Shown: one piece after another, positions 17,681 to 27,028 of the stretch
How the letters are laid out: each line of letters opens with the position of its first letter
Numbering within the stretch: position 1 is the first letter of the stretch
Assembly: GCA_937926105.1 (NCBI GenBank)
Contig: CALANS010000211.1
Location: 62,001 to 126,000, forward strand
Length of the DNA stretch: 64,000 nt
Direction: 5' to 3'
DNA from: an uncultured Actinomycetes bacterium
Lineage (GTDB): Bacteria; Actinomycetota; Actinomycetes; Mycobacteriales; Nakamurellaceae
The notes under the pieces: generated by a model
The model's database searches: none
The model's input: the letters and a program-made list of their open reading frames with translations, nothing else
What the model was told of the DNA's origin: nothing
Translations under genes and position numbers: made by a program

Positions 17681-18582
17681 CGGCGACGCCGGCGGCACCC
17701 GCCGCACCGACACAATCGACGCCCCGGCGCCGTTCCACGGTAGGGCGCAAGTTCCTGCACACCACCCCTGGAGTGGTCGGCGCCGTGGTGCTACTGCTGA
17801 TGGCGATCGTTGCCATCGCCGCTCCGTTGATCGCGCCGTTCGACCCGCTCTTACGGGCGGGATCCGCATTGCAAGGCCCCAATGCCCAGCACTGGTTCGG
17901 CACCGACGAGCTGGGGCGTGACCTGTTTTCCCGAGTGGTCTACGGGGCGCAGCTGTCCCTGGAGACCGCGGTCGGAGCTGCCGCCTTCGCCTGCCTGGTC
18001 GGCCTCCCGCTGGGCGTGCTCTCCGGATACCTCGGTGGCGTGGTGGATGCCATCGTCATGCGGATCACCGACTTCGTACTGGCCGTTCCCGGCATCCTGT
18101 TCGCGCTCGTGGTGGTGGCGATCCTCGGGTCCGGTGTGCTGAATCTGACTCTGGCGATCGGGATCGGAGCCATCCCGGCGTTCATCCGGTTAGCCAGGGC
18201 TTCTACATTGAGCCTGCGAGAGCGCGAATACGTGCTGGCCGCACGAAGTATGGGCGCATCCCGGTTCGACATCATGTTCCGCACGGTGACACCGAACATC
18301 ATGGGACCGATCATCGTGCAGATCATCGTCACCGCCTCGGTGGCCATTCTGGTAGCCGCGGCGTTGAGCTTTATCGGGCTCGGAACCCCACCGCCGGCGC
18401 CCAGCTGGGGCGGCATGCTGCAGACTTCCCGCTCCTACCTGTACCAGCAGGTGTGGTACGCCGTGCTGCCCGGCGTCGCTCTGGCCGTCACCATCGCCGC
18501 GCTGGACGGCGTCGGCCGCGGCATGCAAACCGCGCTCGGCACCCGCGGCCCCGGACGGGCCAAGGTCGGGGGGATGGGCTGA
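17677..18582 (+). CDS. Peptide-type ABC transporter permease (DppC/OppC-like)
   Basis: This 301-residue membrane protein has an N-terminal cytoplasmic segment rich in Ala/Thr/Pro, a first membrane helix near residues 30-50, and the DppC hallmark HWFGTDELGRDLFSRVVYG. The EAA-type loop is around REREYVLAARSMGASRFDIMFRTV. The ATG overlaps the OppF-like stop and its own TGA overlaps the next ATG by one base. It forms the channel with the DppB-like permease. Confidence 0.9.
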   Translation: MTATPAAPAAPTQSTPRRRSTVGRKFLHTTPGVVGAVVLLLMAIVAIAAPLIAPFDPLLRAGSALQGPNAQHWFGTDELGRDLFSRVVYGAQLSLETAVGAAAFACLVGLPLGVLSGYLGGVVDAIVMRITDFVLAVPGILFALVVVAILGSGVLNLTLAIGIGAIPAFIRLARASTLSLREREYVLAARSMGASRFDIMFRTVTPNIMGPIIVQIIVTASVAILVAAALSFIGLGTPPPAPSWGGMLQTSRSYLYQQVWYAVLPGVALAVTIAALDGVGRGMQTALGTRGPGRAKVGGMG

Positions 18583-19529
18583 TGGGTAGCTATATCCTGC
18601 GGCGGCTATTGCAATTCGTCCCGGTGCTGATCTTGGCGTCGATCGCGGTATGGGCCATCGTCTACGCCGTCCCCGGCAACCCCGCGCTGGCCCTGGTCGG
18701 CCCGGACGCCACTCCACAGACCATCGCCGCGGCCGAGCACCGGCTCGGCCTGGACAAGCCCGTCATGACCCAATACTTTCTGTGGGTAGGGCATGCCGTG
18801 CAGCTGGATTTCGGCAACTCGGCGATCAACGGTGAGTCGGTACTGAGCCAGCTGGCCAGCCGCATCCCCGCCTCGCTGCAATTGACTCTGTTCTCCATGC
18901 TGATCGGCCTGCTCCTGGCGCTGCCGCTGGGTATCGTTGCCGCCCTCAAGCCACGGTCCCTCGTCACCAAGGTGATCAACTTCTACCAGGCGGCAGCGCT
19001 GGCGATCCCCACATTCTGGGTCGGGATTCTGCTGATCATCGGCCTGGCGGTGAAGAAGCACATGTTCCCGTCGGTGTCCAACTATGTGTCGCTCTGGAGC
19101 GATCCGCTAGGGGCGTTCAAGAACACCTTTTTGCCAGCGCTTTGCCTCGGCATCTATATCTCAGGCATCATCGCGCGGTTCGTCGCCGCGTCGTTGCGGG
19201 ACTCGCTGGGCCAGGACTTCATCCGCACCGCTCGGGCGAAGGGGGTACCCGAGCACGCGGTCGTCTCCCGGCATGCGCTGCGTAACGCGCTGTTGCCCAC
19301 CGTCACCGTGGTCGGCCTGCAGATCGGCGAGTTCCTCGGTGGCACAGTGGTCACAGAGGTGGTGTTCTCCTATCCGGGCCTCGGCCGGCTGATCTACACC
19401 GCGGTAACTGGCCGCGACTACCCGATCATCCAGGCTGCTGTGCTCTTCATCGTTATCGCGTTTTTGTTGATCAACCTGATCGTCGATGTGTTGTATGCCT
19501 ACCTCGATCCGAGGGTCAGGCTCCGTTAA
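18582..19529 (+). CDS. Peptide-type ABC transporter permease (DppB/OppB-like)
   Basis: The 315-residue permease starts at the ATG reading MGSYILRRLLQFVPVL, the usual DppB opening. Other features are VPGNPAL, the EAA loop DFIRTARAKGVPEHAVVSRHALRN and the closing helix LINLIVDVLYAYLDPRVRL. The start was set at 18582 because upstream sequence encodes the end of the DppC-like gene. The unusual gene order ATPase-ATPase-DppC-DppB-receptors is intact and contiguous. Confidence 0.92.
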   Translation: MGSYILRRLLQFVPVLILASIAVWAIVYAVPGNPALALVGPDATPQTIAAAEHRLGLDKPVMTQYFLWVGHAVQLDFGNSAINGESVLSQLASRIPASLQLTLFSMLIGLLLALPLGIVAALKPRSLVTKVINFYQAAALAIPTFWVGILLIIGLAVKKHMFPSVSNYVSLWSDPLGAFKNTFLPALCLGIYISGIIARFVAASLRDSLGQDFIRTARAKGVPEHAVVSRHALRNALLPTVTVVGLQIGEFLGGTVVTEVVFSYPGLGRLIYTAVTGRDYPIIQAAVLFIVIAFLLINLIVDVLYAYLDPRVRLR

Positions 19530-19571
19530 CCAGGCGTCCGCGCCAGCTCGATGCGCAAGGAGGAAGCGAAC

Positions 19572-21272
19572 GTGTCTCACGAAATCTCGGAACCGGTTGC
19601 CGGCGACCGGATTCCTGCCGATCATCCGCTGCTGTCGCGGCGTGGCCTGTTCAAGCTCTCACTCGCCGGAGGAGCGCTGATCGTCGGGCCAGGTCTGCTG
19701 GCGGCGTGCAGCTCCGACGGCACCGGCAGCGGCGGATCGGGCACCCCGACCGGCGGCACCGACACGAGCGAGGGTGCGCCGGCGTCTTCCGGCTCGACAC
19801 CGACTGGCTCGACGTCCGTCGCCGGTGGTGGTGGCGGCGGTGGCGGTGGGAAGATCACCGTCGGCGCGGTCGGTGACATCAGCGATTTCGATCCGTACAA
19901 GATCCTCGGCAACAACTTCATCATCCTGAGCAACCTCAACACGTTCCTGATCGACTACGACGACTCCCTCAAGCCGAGCCCGTCGGCGCTGACCGCATGG
20001 GAACTCAACGAGGATCACACGCAGGTCACCCTGAGCCTTCGCCCCGACCTCCAGCTCCAGACCGGCAAGACCTGGACCGCCGAGGATCTCGTGGCGGGAT
20101 TCAAGCGCGCCGCAAACGCGGATGAGGGCAACCAGCTGTATGGGCCAATGGCAATCGTGAAGGACTACACCGCCAGCGACGACCATACAGTGGTGTTGAC
20201 ATTCACTCAGCCGGTCGCCGAGCTGCTCGTCACCGACTTGCTGGAGAGCTTCCCGGCGATGGACTCCGCAGGCAACAGCAACGCCGCGCTGGCCACCAAA
20301 GCCGCGAGCGGGGGCCCGTTCAAACTCGTCTCCCGGGATCCGGGCAACGACATCGTCGTCGGCCGATTCGAGAAATACTGGGATGCGGCGAACGTCCATC
20401 TCGACACGGTGACGTTCCGAATCTTCAGCGACGCAGATTCGATGGTCGCCGGGTTGCAGTCCGGTGCGGTTGACGTGATCTACAACTTCCCCCCGAAGAA
20501 CGCGGCGCAGCTCAAAGACGAGTTCACCATTCTTGAGGGTTACCCAGGCGCCCTGGTCGACTGTCTGCGGATGAACCCAAACAAGCCTCCGTTCGACAAC
20601 ATCAAGTTGCGGCAAGCAATCTCACACAGTCTGGATCGCGAACGCATCGTGCAGGAGGTGTACTTCGGCTACGGCGGCCCGCTGTATCTCCCCTGGGGGC
20701 CGAACTCGCCGGCAACGGACCCGGCGTACAAGGAGAAGAACGCTTACGATCTGACCCTGGCCAAACAGCTCTGGAAGGAAGCCGGATCGCCCAAGGGAGC
20801 CACCGCGCTGGCGAACGGCGGCGACGCGTTGCGGCTGCAGATGCTGCAAATCCTGCAGCAGGACCTCAAGCAGATCGGATTCGAGCTGACCATCGAGTCG
20901 AAGGACCTGCAAACCTACAACCAGGAGATCGTGACCGGTAAGTTCGCCATCGCATTCAACGGGCTGGGCAACACCTCCAAGAGCCCGTCCCGGATCGCAA
21001 CGAACTCGATCTTCCGTACCGAGAATAACGTCGTGCTAGGCAACAAGCTGCCACCGGAATATGTCGATGCCATCCACGCGTCGGAGCAGGCGGTGACACC
21101 GGATGCGGCGAAGGCCGCCTATGCCAAGCTCAACGAGGTGATCTCGACACAAGCATTCGGCGTGCCGGTTTGCGTGCAGCCGACCCTGATCGGCATCAAG
21201 AAGTCCGTCACGGGGGTGGCGCGCACCGTCGACAACTGGCTGGTGCTGGACGGGGCAAAGGTATCCGGCTGA
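19572..21272 (+). CDS. Peptide-type ABC substrate-binding lipoprotein (family 5), paralogue 1
   Basis: The 566-residue protein starts at GTG 8 nt after AAGGAGG. Its signal peptide contains a twin-arginine motif (SRRGLFKLSLAGG) followed by the lipobox LLAAC, so it is probably Tat-exported and lipid-anchored. A glycine-rich linker of nine consecutive glycines precedes the family-5 solute-binding domain (FDPYKILGNN, LRQAISHSLDRERIVQEVYFGYG). It is the receptor for the adjacent Dpp-like permease. The next gene is a close paralogue, suggesting two ligands or divergent affinity. Confidence 0.92.
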   Translation: MSHEISEPVAGDRIPADHPLLSRRGLFKLSLAGGALIVGPGLLAACSSDGTGSGGSGTPTGGTDTSEGAPASSGSTPTGSTSVAGGGGGGGGGKITVGAVGDISDFDPYKILGNNFIILSNLNTFLIDYDDSLKPSPSALTAWELNEDHTQVTLSLRPDLQLQTGKTWTAEDLVAGFKRAANADEGNQLYGPMAIVKDYTASDDHTVVLTFTQPVAELLVTDLLESFPAMDSAGNSNAALATKAASGGPFKLVSRDPGNDIVVGRFEKYWDAANVHLDTVTFRIFSDADSMVAGLQSGAVDVIYNFPPKNAAQLKDEFTILEGYPGALVDCLRMNPNKPPFDNIKLRQAISHSLDRERIVQEVYFGYGGPLYLPWGPNSPATDPAYKEKNAYDLTLAKQLWKEAGSPKGATALANGGDALRLQMLQILQQDLKQIGFELTIESKDLQTYNQEIVTGKFAIAFNGLGNTSKSPSRIATNSIFRTENNVVLGNKLPPEYVDAIHASEQAVTPDAAKAAYAKLNEVISTQAFGVPVCVQPTLIGIKKSVTGVARTVDNWLVLDGAKVSG

Positions 21273-21315
21273 ATGACCTGCCGGCACCACCAGTGTTGAT
21301 GGCAAACCAGACCAG

Positions 21316-21331
21316 CGCATCGCCCGATGCG
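21316..21331 (+). other. Short stem-loop between the two binding-protein genes
   Basis: CGCATCG-CC-CGATGCG forms a perfect 7-bp inverted repeat in the 109-nt gap between the paralogous lipoprotein genes. There is no T-run, so it may be an RNA processing or stability element rather than a terminator. The rest of this gap shows nothing else apart from the GAAAGG ribosome site of the second gene. Confidence 0.4.
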
Positions 21332-21381
21332 GTGTAGCACTTCGTCGACCACGTCCCACTCCGTTATCGAAAGGTTCCACC

Positions 21382-23085
21382 ATGCCCGAGAAGCACTCCA
21401 ACGACGCCGTGACCGGCGAGCCCGCCGTTGACCAGCGACGGCTGCTGTCCCGCCGCGGGCTACTCAAGATGTCGCTGGTCGGTGGCGGCGCCCTGATCGT
21501 GGGTCCCGGCCTGCTGGCGGCCTGCGGTTCTGAAGGCTCCGACACCGGTGGCTCCAGCACCGCACCCGGCAGTGTCACCGGCGGGACCAGCCCTTCCGGA
21601 TCGGCTCCTGCCACCGGCGCGTCGCCCAGCGCGGGTGGGGGAGCCGGTGGCGGTGGCGGTGGCGGTGAGATCACCGTTGGCGTCGTGACTGACATGGCCA
21701 ATTTCGACCCGTACTACAACGGCACCGTCAACTTTATCCAGATGCAGAATCTCAACGAATTCCTGATCGATTATGACGACAAGCTCACCGCGAAGCCGGC
21801 GGCGCTGACCAAATGGGAGCTCAATTCGGACAACACCTCGATCACGCTCACTCTGCGGGAGAACGTCAAGCTGCAGACCGGCAAGACCTGGACCGTGGAC
21901 GACCTGATTGCCGGGTTCAAGCGAGCGGCTGACCCAGACCAGGGCCAGCAACTGAATGGCCCAATGGCAATTGTCAAGGATTACAAGGCAATTGACGACC
22001 ATACCGTCGAGCTCACCTTCACCAGCCCGGTGGCGGAGTTGCTGGTGACCGACTTGCTGGAGAGCTTCCCGATCGTAGACAAGGACAAGAACAGCTCCGA
22101 TGACCTGGCCACGAAGCCAGCCAGCGGTGGCCCATTCCAGCTGGCGTCGCGTGACCCAGGCAACAACCTGGTGATCACCAGGTGGCCAGACTTCTGGAAT
22201 GCGCAGGCGGTGTCGCTGGACAAGGCCACCTTCCGCATCTTCGACAACGACGACTCCATGGTGTCGGCGTTGCAGGCTGGTGAGATGGATGTGATCTACC
22301 GGTTCCCGCCTCGGCACGCCGCACAGCTGAAGGACCAGTTCAGCATCATCGAGGGCTACCCGGGAGCCCTGGTGGACTGCATTCGGATCAACACGAATAT
22401 CGCACCGTTCGACAACATCAAGCTGCGGCAGGCGATCGCTCGATCGGTGGATCGGCAGCGGATCGTGGACGAGGTGTACTTCGGCTACGGCGCTCCGTGC
22501 TTCCTTCCGTGGGGCCCGAACTCACCAGCCAACGACCCGGCCTATGAACAGAAGAACTCCTACGACCTGGACACCGCCAAGCAGCTGTTGGCGGAGTCAG
22601 GAGCGCCTAAGTCCGCCGAGGCGCTGGCCGACGGATCCAACTCTGACGCCTTGAAGATGCTGCAGATCCTGCAACAGAGCCTGAGCCAGATCGGGTTCGA
22701 CCTCAAGATCAACACACTGGAGGCGCAGGCGTTCCGGCAGAAGCTGCTGGCCGGCGAGTTCGGCTTGCTGTTCGGCGGTATCGGGAACTCGTCGAAGAGT
22801 CCCTCGCGGGTGGCGACCAACTCGATCTACCGGACCACGGACAATCCGGTGCTCAAGGACAAGACACCGAAGGCCTACATCGACGCCATCGCAGCCTCGG
22901 AGGGCGCGATAACCCCGGACGCGGCGAAGGCGGCGTACGCACAGTTGAACGAGGTGCTGTCCACCGAGTGCTTCGCGATCCCGGTGTGCACGAGCATCTC
23001 GCTGATCGCCTGCAAGAAGAACATCACTGGCATCACTCGCGACGTGGACGATCGGCTGGTGTTGGAAGGCGTCAAGGTCGGCTGA
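21382..23085 (+). CDS. Peptide-type ABC substrate-binding lipoprotein (family 5), paralogue 2
   Basis: The 567-residue protein mirrors the preceding gene: twin-arginine signal (SRRGLLKMSLVGG), lipobox LLAAC, glycine-rich linker, then a family-5 domain with FDPYYNGTVN and LRQAIARSVDRQRIVDEVYFGYG. Long shared blocks such as YPGALVDC and LQTGKTW indicate tandem duplication. Residues in predicted ligand-contact stretches differ between the two (for example the ends of the protein, VPVCVQPTL versus IPVCTSISL), so ligand specificity could have diverged. ATG start after GAAAGG. Confidence 0.92.
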   Translation: MPEKHSNDAVTGEPAVDQRRLLSRRGLLKMSLVGGGALIVGPGLLAACGSEGSDTGGSSTAPGSVTGGTSPSGSAPATGASPSAGGGAGGGGGGGEITVGVVTDMANFDPYYNGTVNFIQMQNLNEFLIDYDDKLTAKPAALTKWELNSDNTSITLTLRENVKLQTGKTWTVDDLIAGFKRAADPDQGQQLNGPMAIVKDYKAIDDHTVELTFTSPVAELLVTDLLESFPIVDKDKNSSDDLATKPASGGPFQLASRDPGNNLVITRWPDFWNAQAVSLDKATFRIFDNDDSMVSALQAGEMDVIYRFPPRHAAQLKDQFSIIEGYPGALVDCIRINTNIAPFDNIKLRQAIARSVDRQRIVDEVYFGYGAPCFLPWGPNSPANDPAYEQKNSYDLDTAKQLLAESGAPKSAEALADGSNSDALKMLQILQQSLSQIGFDLKINTLEAQAFRQKLLAGEFGLLFGGIGNSSKSPSRVATNSIYRTTDNPVLKDKTPKAYIDAIAASEGAITPDAAKAAYAQLNEVLSTECFAIPVCTSISLIACKKNITGITRDVDDRLVLEGVKVG

Positions 23086-23088
23086 TCG

Positions 23089-23943
23089 GTGACCGATACA
23101 ACGGATATCAGGGCCGGGGCGGCCGCCGACGACGCATCCTCGGCGGCCGCCCCGGTCCGCTCGCCCGCAGACCTGTTCGACTTGACCGGGCAGGTAGCCC
23201 TGATCACCGGTGGCGGAACGCATCTCGGCGCCGCAATGGCGGCGGCTCTCGCCGGAGCCGGTGCCGAGGTGCACCTGGCGTCCCGGCGACTGGAGGTCTG
23301 TGCCGCGGTCGCGGATGCGCTCACTGCGGCTGGCGCCAGGGCATCGGCTCACTGCTGCGACATTGCCGACCCGGTGGACGTTCGGGCGCTGGTGGACGGG
23401 GTAGTGGCCGATACCGGACGGTTGGACGTGCTGGTGGCCAACGCCGGGGGCTCGGCGGTGCGCGGGTCGTTCACGGACCTGGACCCGCAGGACCTTCGGA
23501 CGACCTTGGACGTGAACGTGCTGGGCACCGCAACCTGTGCGCAGGCCGCTGCCCGGCACATGATCGACGCCGGTGGCGGTTCCATCATCCTGATTGGCTC
23601 GATCCATGGCGCGCTTGGCTCCGATCGCCGCGCCTACGGTCCCGGATGGGTGGGCTCCGCCGCCGATTACCACATCGCCAAGGGCGCGGTGGTGAACATG
23701 GCGCGCGCACTCGCCATGGAATGGAGCCTGTCCGGCGTGCGGGTGAACTGCCTGAGCCCCGGGCAAATTCCCAAGGCGACACTAGTCGCCGTGCAAACCG
23801 AGCGATTCCGAGAGGCGACACCGCTGGGCCGGGTCGGTGTCCCGGCGGACCTGGCCGGGGCGGTGTTGCTGCTGGCCAGTGATGCCGGCTCGTTCATCAC
23901 CGGCCAAAACCTGATCGTCGACGGCGGTTGGAGCGCTCGCTAG
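23089..23943 (+). CDS. SDR-family oxidoreductase (paralogue of the 6.9-7.8 kb SDR)
   Basis: This 284-residue SDR has an alanine-rich N-terminal extension, then TGGGTHLG, NAGGSAV, and the unusual long Ser-to-Tyr segment with HGALGSDRR before ADYHIAKG. It ends ITGQNLIVDGGWSAR. These features are shared with the SDR at 6949-7773 on the other strand. It starts with GTG 3 nt after the second binding-protein gene, so it is part of the transport operon. It may oxidise or reduce a hydroxyl group of the imported compound. Confidence 0.87.
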   Translation: MTDTTDIRAGAAADDASSAAAPVRSPADLFDLTGQVALITGGGTHLGAAMAAALAGAGAEVHLASRRLEVCAAVADALTAAGARASAHCCDIADPVDVRALVDGVVADTGRLDVLVANAGGSAVRGSFTDLDPQDLRTTLDVNVLGTATCAQAAARHMIDAGGGSIILIGSIHGALGSDRRAYGPGWVGSAADYHIAKGAVVNMARALAMEWSLSGVRVNCLSPGQIPKATLVAVQTERFREATPLGRVGVPADLAGAVLLLASDAGSFITGQNLIVDGGWSAR

Positions 23944-24012
23944 TCCGTTTGGCTCGACGACCTACCCGATCCCCCGCCGTCCACCGATCTCACGACCACC
24001 GGAGCCGACCGC

Positions 24013-25377
24013 ATGCCCGAGTCCCACCAGCCGAACATCCTGTTCTTCCATGTCGACAACCTGGGCATGGGGGAATTGTCCTGTTACGGCAGCGGCATCC
24101 TGCGCGGTGTGACGACGGACCGGATCGACCGGTTCGCCCGCGAGGGCCTGCAGCTGTGGCACTACATCGCGGAGCCGCAGTGCACCCCCTCCCGGAGCGC
24201 GCTGCTGACCGGTCGGCACGCGATCCGGTCCGGTACGTCGTCGGTGCCGCCCGCCGGCGGAACCGGGGGACTGGTCGCCTGGGAGCGCACCATCGCAGAC
24301 GTGCTCAGCGAGCGCGGTTATGCCACGGCATGCCTGGGCAAGTGGCATCTGGGTGCGTCAGCGGGTCGCTGGCCGACCGATCACGGCTTCGACGAGTTCT
24401 ACGGGCCGCCGCGCTCCTACACGGACTGCCTGTGGCCCACCGATCCGTGGTACGTGCCCGGCCGCGACCCGGTGTGCCACATGATGGAGGGCACCAGCGA
24501 TCGGGGGGTGGAGGAGCGCACCGATCAGCAACTCACCCTTGACGTGCGCCGCGACGTCGACCGCGAGTACAGCAGGCGTGCTTTGGCGTTCCTGGAGCGC
24601 AATGCCGCGGCATCGCGGCCGTTCTTCCTGTACTACAACCACTCGCTGATGCACATGCCCACCATTCCGCGCCCGGAGTTCAAGGGCAGCACGGGCGGCG
24701 GCGACTGGGCGGACTGCTTGGCCGAGCTGGACGCAGACTTCGGCGAGCTCCTGGACGCGCTGGACAGGTTGGATCTGGCCCGTTCGACCATCGTGGTTTT
24801 CGCCGGCGACAATGGGGCCGAGGAGAAGCTGCTGTGGCGGGGCACACCGGGCCCGTTCGACGGCTCCTACTTCACCGGATCCGAGGGTGGGCTCCGCACG
24901 CCTTGCCTGGTGCGCTTTCCCGGTGCGGTACCGCCCGGGCGGATCAGCAACGAGATGGTGCACCAGGTCGACCTGTTCCCGACCCTGCTGGGCTGGACCG
25001 GTGCCCCGGTACCCGACGACCGCGAGATCGACGGCATCGACCAGCGGGACTTCTTCACCGGTCAATCGGATGAGTCCGCGCGGGGGGGCTGCATGGTCTG
25101 GGTCCGGGAAGTGCTGCATGCCGTGAAGTGGAAGGACTTCAAGGTGGTGTATGTGCGGCAGAAGCATTTCAGCGACGAGGCGCAGGTGTTGACCACTCCC
25201 GACGTGGTGAACCTCGCGTTGGACCCGCACGAGCGTGAGGCGCACAACGAGCAATACCTGCACAGTTGGGTGCCGTTCCACAGCGCTCGCCTGATGGCTG
25301 GATTCGCTGAGTCGGTGCAACGCGAGGAGTTGATCCCAGCTGGCGCTCCGATCGACTTCGTTCCGCACCACCGATGA
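24013..25377 (+). CDS. Sulfatase-family hydrolase
   Basis: The 454-residue protein carries the type I sulfatase signature CTPSRSALLTGR at residues 57-68. Cys57 is the residue converted to formylglycine. Metal ligands are visible as Asp15-Asn16 and Asp266-Asn267 (FAGDNGAE), and GKWHLG supplies the lysine and histidine of the active site. No signal peptide is seen, so it should act in the cytoplasm on an imported sulfate ester, or on a phosphonate or amide in related families. A formylglycine-generating enzyme is not encoded in this window. Confidence 0.88.
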   Translation: MPESHQPNILFFHVDNLGMGELSCYGSGILRGVTTDRIDRFAREGLQLWHYIAEPQCTPSRSALLTGRHAIRSGTSSVPPAGGTGGLVAWERTIADVLSERGYATACLGKWHLGASAGRWPTDHGFDEFYGPPRSYTDCLWPTDPWYVPGRDPVCHMMEGTSDRGVEERTDQQLTLDVRRDVDREYSRRALAFLERNAAASRPFFLYYNHSLMHMPTIPRPEFKGSTGGGDWADCLAELDADFGELLDALDRLDLARSTIVVFAGDNGAEEKLLWRGTPGPFDGSYFTGSEGGLRTPCLVRFPGAVPPGRISNEMVHQVDLFPTLLGWTGAPVPDDREIDGIDQRDFFTGQSDESARGGCMVWVREVLHAVKWKDFKVVYVRQKHFSDEAQVLTTPDVVNLALDPHEREAHNEQYLHSWVPFHSARLMAGFAESVQREELIPAGAPIDFVPHHR

Positions 25378-25413
25378 CGGCGCCTACTCACCCCTTCGAA
25401 CGACAGGACTGGT

Positions 25414-27012
25414 ATGCGCATCGCCATCGTGGATATCGAACTCGCCGACGGCACGGGCGGGCCGCTTCGTCGCAGTGACGTGCTGGTGGACGGCGACCGG
25501 ATCGCCGCTGTGCGACCGGCTGGCGACCTACCCACCGCGGGAGAAACGGTCGAGCGGGGCACCGGGCTGGTGCTGGCACCCGGCTTTATCGACGTGCACT
25601 CGCATGCCGACAACGCGCCGCTCTTGGATCCGCCCGACCTGTCCAAGATCACTCAGGGGGTGACCACCGAGGTCGTCGGCAACTGTGGATTCACCCTGGC
25701 CCCGCGCAGCGACGGCACCGCTGAACAGCTCGATACCCTGCTGCAGCGCATCTTTCCCAGCATGCCAGCGACCTGGCGCACCTTCGCCGAGCTGTTCGGA
25801 GTGCTGGACGACCGCGGTTACGTCACGAACATGGCGCCACTGGCCGGGCATCACTCGCTGCGCATCCTGGCCATGGGCATGGTGAACACGGCGCCGGACG
25901 CCGCCCAGCAGCACCGCATGGCCGCCGCCCTGACCGAGGCAGTCGACGCCGGCGCGTTCGGGCTGTCCTCTGGGCTGATCTACCCGCCTGGACTCTTCTG
26001 CGCCACCGAGGAGCTGATCGAGCTGTCCGCGGCGTTGCCGGCCGACGGGATCTACGCAACGCATATGCGCGGCGAGGGCCGCAACTTGCTGGACAGCATC
26101 CGCGAGGCGGTGCGGATTGGTCGGGAGTCCGGCCGCAGAGTGCAGGTCTCGCACCTCAAGGCCGCCGGGCGGCCGTATTGGGGCGGCGTTGCCCAGGCAC
26201 TGGCACTGCTGGACCGGGCGCGGCGCGACGGCGTCGACATCCGGCACGACGTGTACCCATACACCGCCTCGTCGACCATGGTCACCGCGCTGCTGCCGCC
26301 GTGGTTCCAGGAAGGCGGCAACAACTCCGTACTGGCTCGGCTGGCCGACCCCACGACCCGGGAGCGGGCGCGCACGGAGCTTGCGGCCGGTCCCGACGGC
26401 CCGTGGGAGAACATGGCCTGGGCGGCCGGGTGGGAGAACATCGTGATCGCCACCACCGGTACCGGTCGCTGCGACGGCCGGTCGCTGGCGGAGCTGGCCG
26501 GACAATGGCAGTGCGAACCGTTCGACGCGATGGTCCGCCTGCTGACCGAGGAACGCCTGCAGGCCTCGATGACGGTCCATCAAATGTCCGAGGACGACCT
26601 GCGCGCGGCTCTCGCGCATCCGCTCACCATGATCGGATCCGACGGCCTCCCGCCCGGCACCGGAGGCAAGCCGCACCCACGAACCTGGGGCACCTTCCCC
26701 CGGGTGCTCGCGCGATACACCGGTGCCGACGGAGTCTTCAACCTTCCCGAAGCCATCCGGCGGATGACATCGCTGCCGGCGCAGACGTTCCGGATCCCGG
26801 ACCGCGGGCTCGTCACCGAAGGTGCCATCGCGGACCTGGTGGCCTTCGACCCGATGCACGTTCGAGACGGTGCCACCTACACCGAGCCCACCACGCCGGC
26901 AACCGGCATCGCGTGGGTGATGCAGGCCGGCCGAATCGCGGTGCGGGACGGCGTTTTCGGTGGCTTGCGACTCGGACGTCGGCTCCGACCGGCCAGCGGA
27001 CGTGCGGCATGA
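25414..27012 (+). CDS. N-acyl-D-amino-acid deacylase-like amidohydrolase, copy 1
   Basis: This 532-residue member of the D-aminoacylase/D-hydantoinase branch has His62 and His64 (DVHSHAD) and Cys91 (VGNCGF), the cysteine that binds zinc in D-aminoacylases. It also has THMRGEG, VSHLKAAG and a C-terminal catalytic aspartate in MIGSDGLPPG. Such enzymes release free D-amino acids from N-acyl or peptide-like precursors. It is followed 16 nt later by a second member, so the pair probably has complementary specificities. The ATG start lies 36 nt after the sulfatase. Confidence 0.88.
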   Translation: MRIAIVDIELADGTGGPLRRSDVLVDGDRIAAVRPAGDLPTAGETVERGTGLVLAPGFIDVHSHADNAPLLDPPDLSKITQGVTTEVVGNCGFTLAPRSDGTAEQLDTLLQRIFPSMPATWRTFAELFGVLDDRGYVTNMAPLAGHHSLRILAMGMVNTAPDAAQQHRMAAALTEAVDAGAFGLSSGLIYPPGLFCATEELIELSAALPADGIYATHMRGEGRNLLDSIREAVRIGRESGRRVQVSHLKAAGRPYWGGVAQALALLDRARRDGVDIRHDVYPYTASSTMVTALLPPWFQEGGNNSVLARLADPTTRERARTELAAGPDGPWENMAWAAGWENIVIATTGTGRCDGRSLAELAGQWQCEPFDAMVRLLTEERLQASMTVHQMSEDDLRAALAHPLTMIGSDGLPPGTGGKPHPRTWGTFPRVLARYTGADGVFNLPEAIRRMTSLPAQTFRIPDRGLVTEGAIADLVAFDPMHVRDGATYTEPTTPATGIAWVMQAGRIAVRDGVFGGLRLGRRLRPASGRAA

Positions 27013-27028
27013 CTCATGGGGGAGCGGC

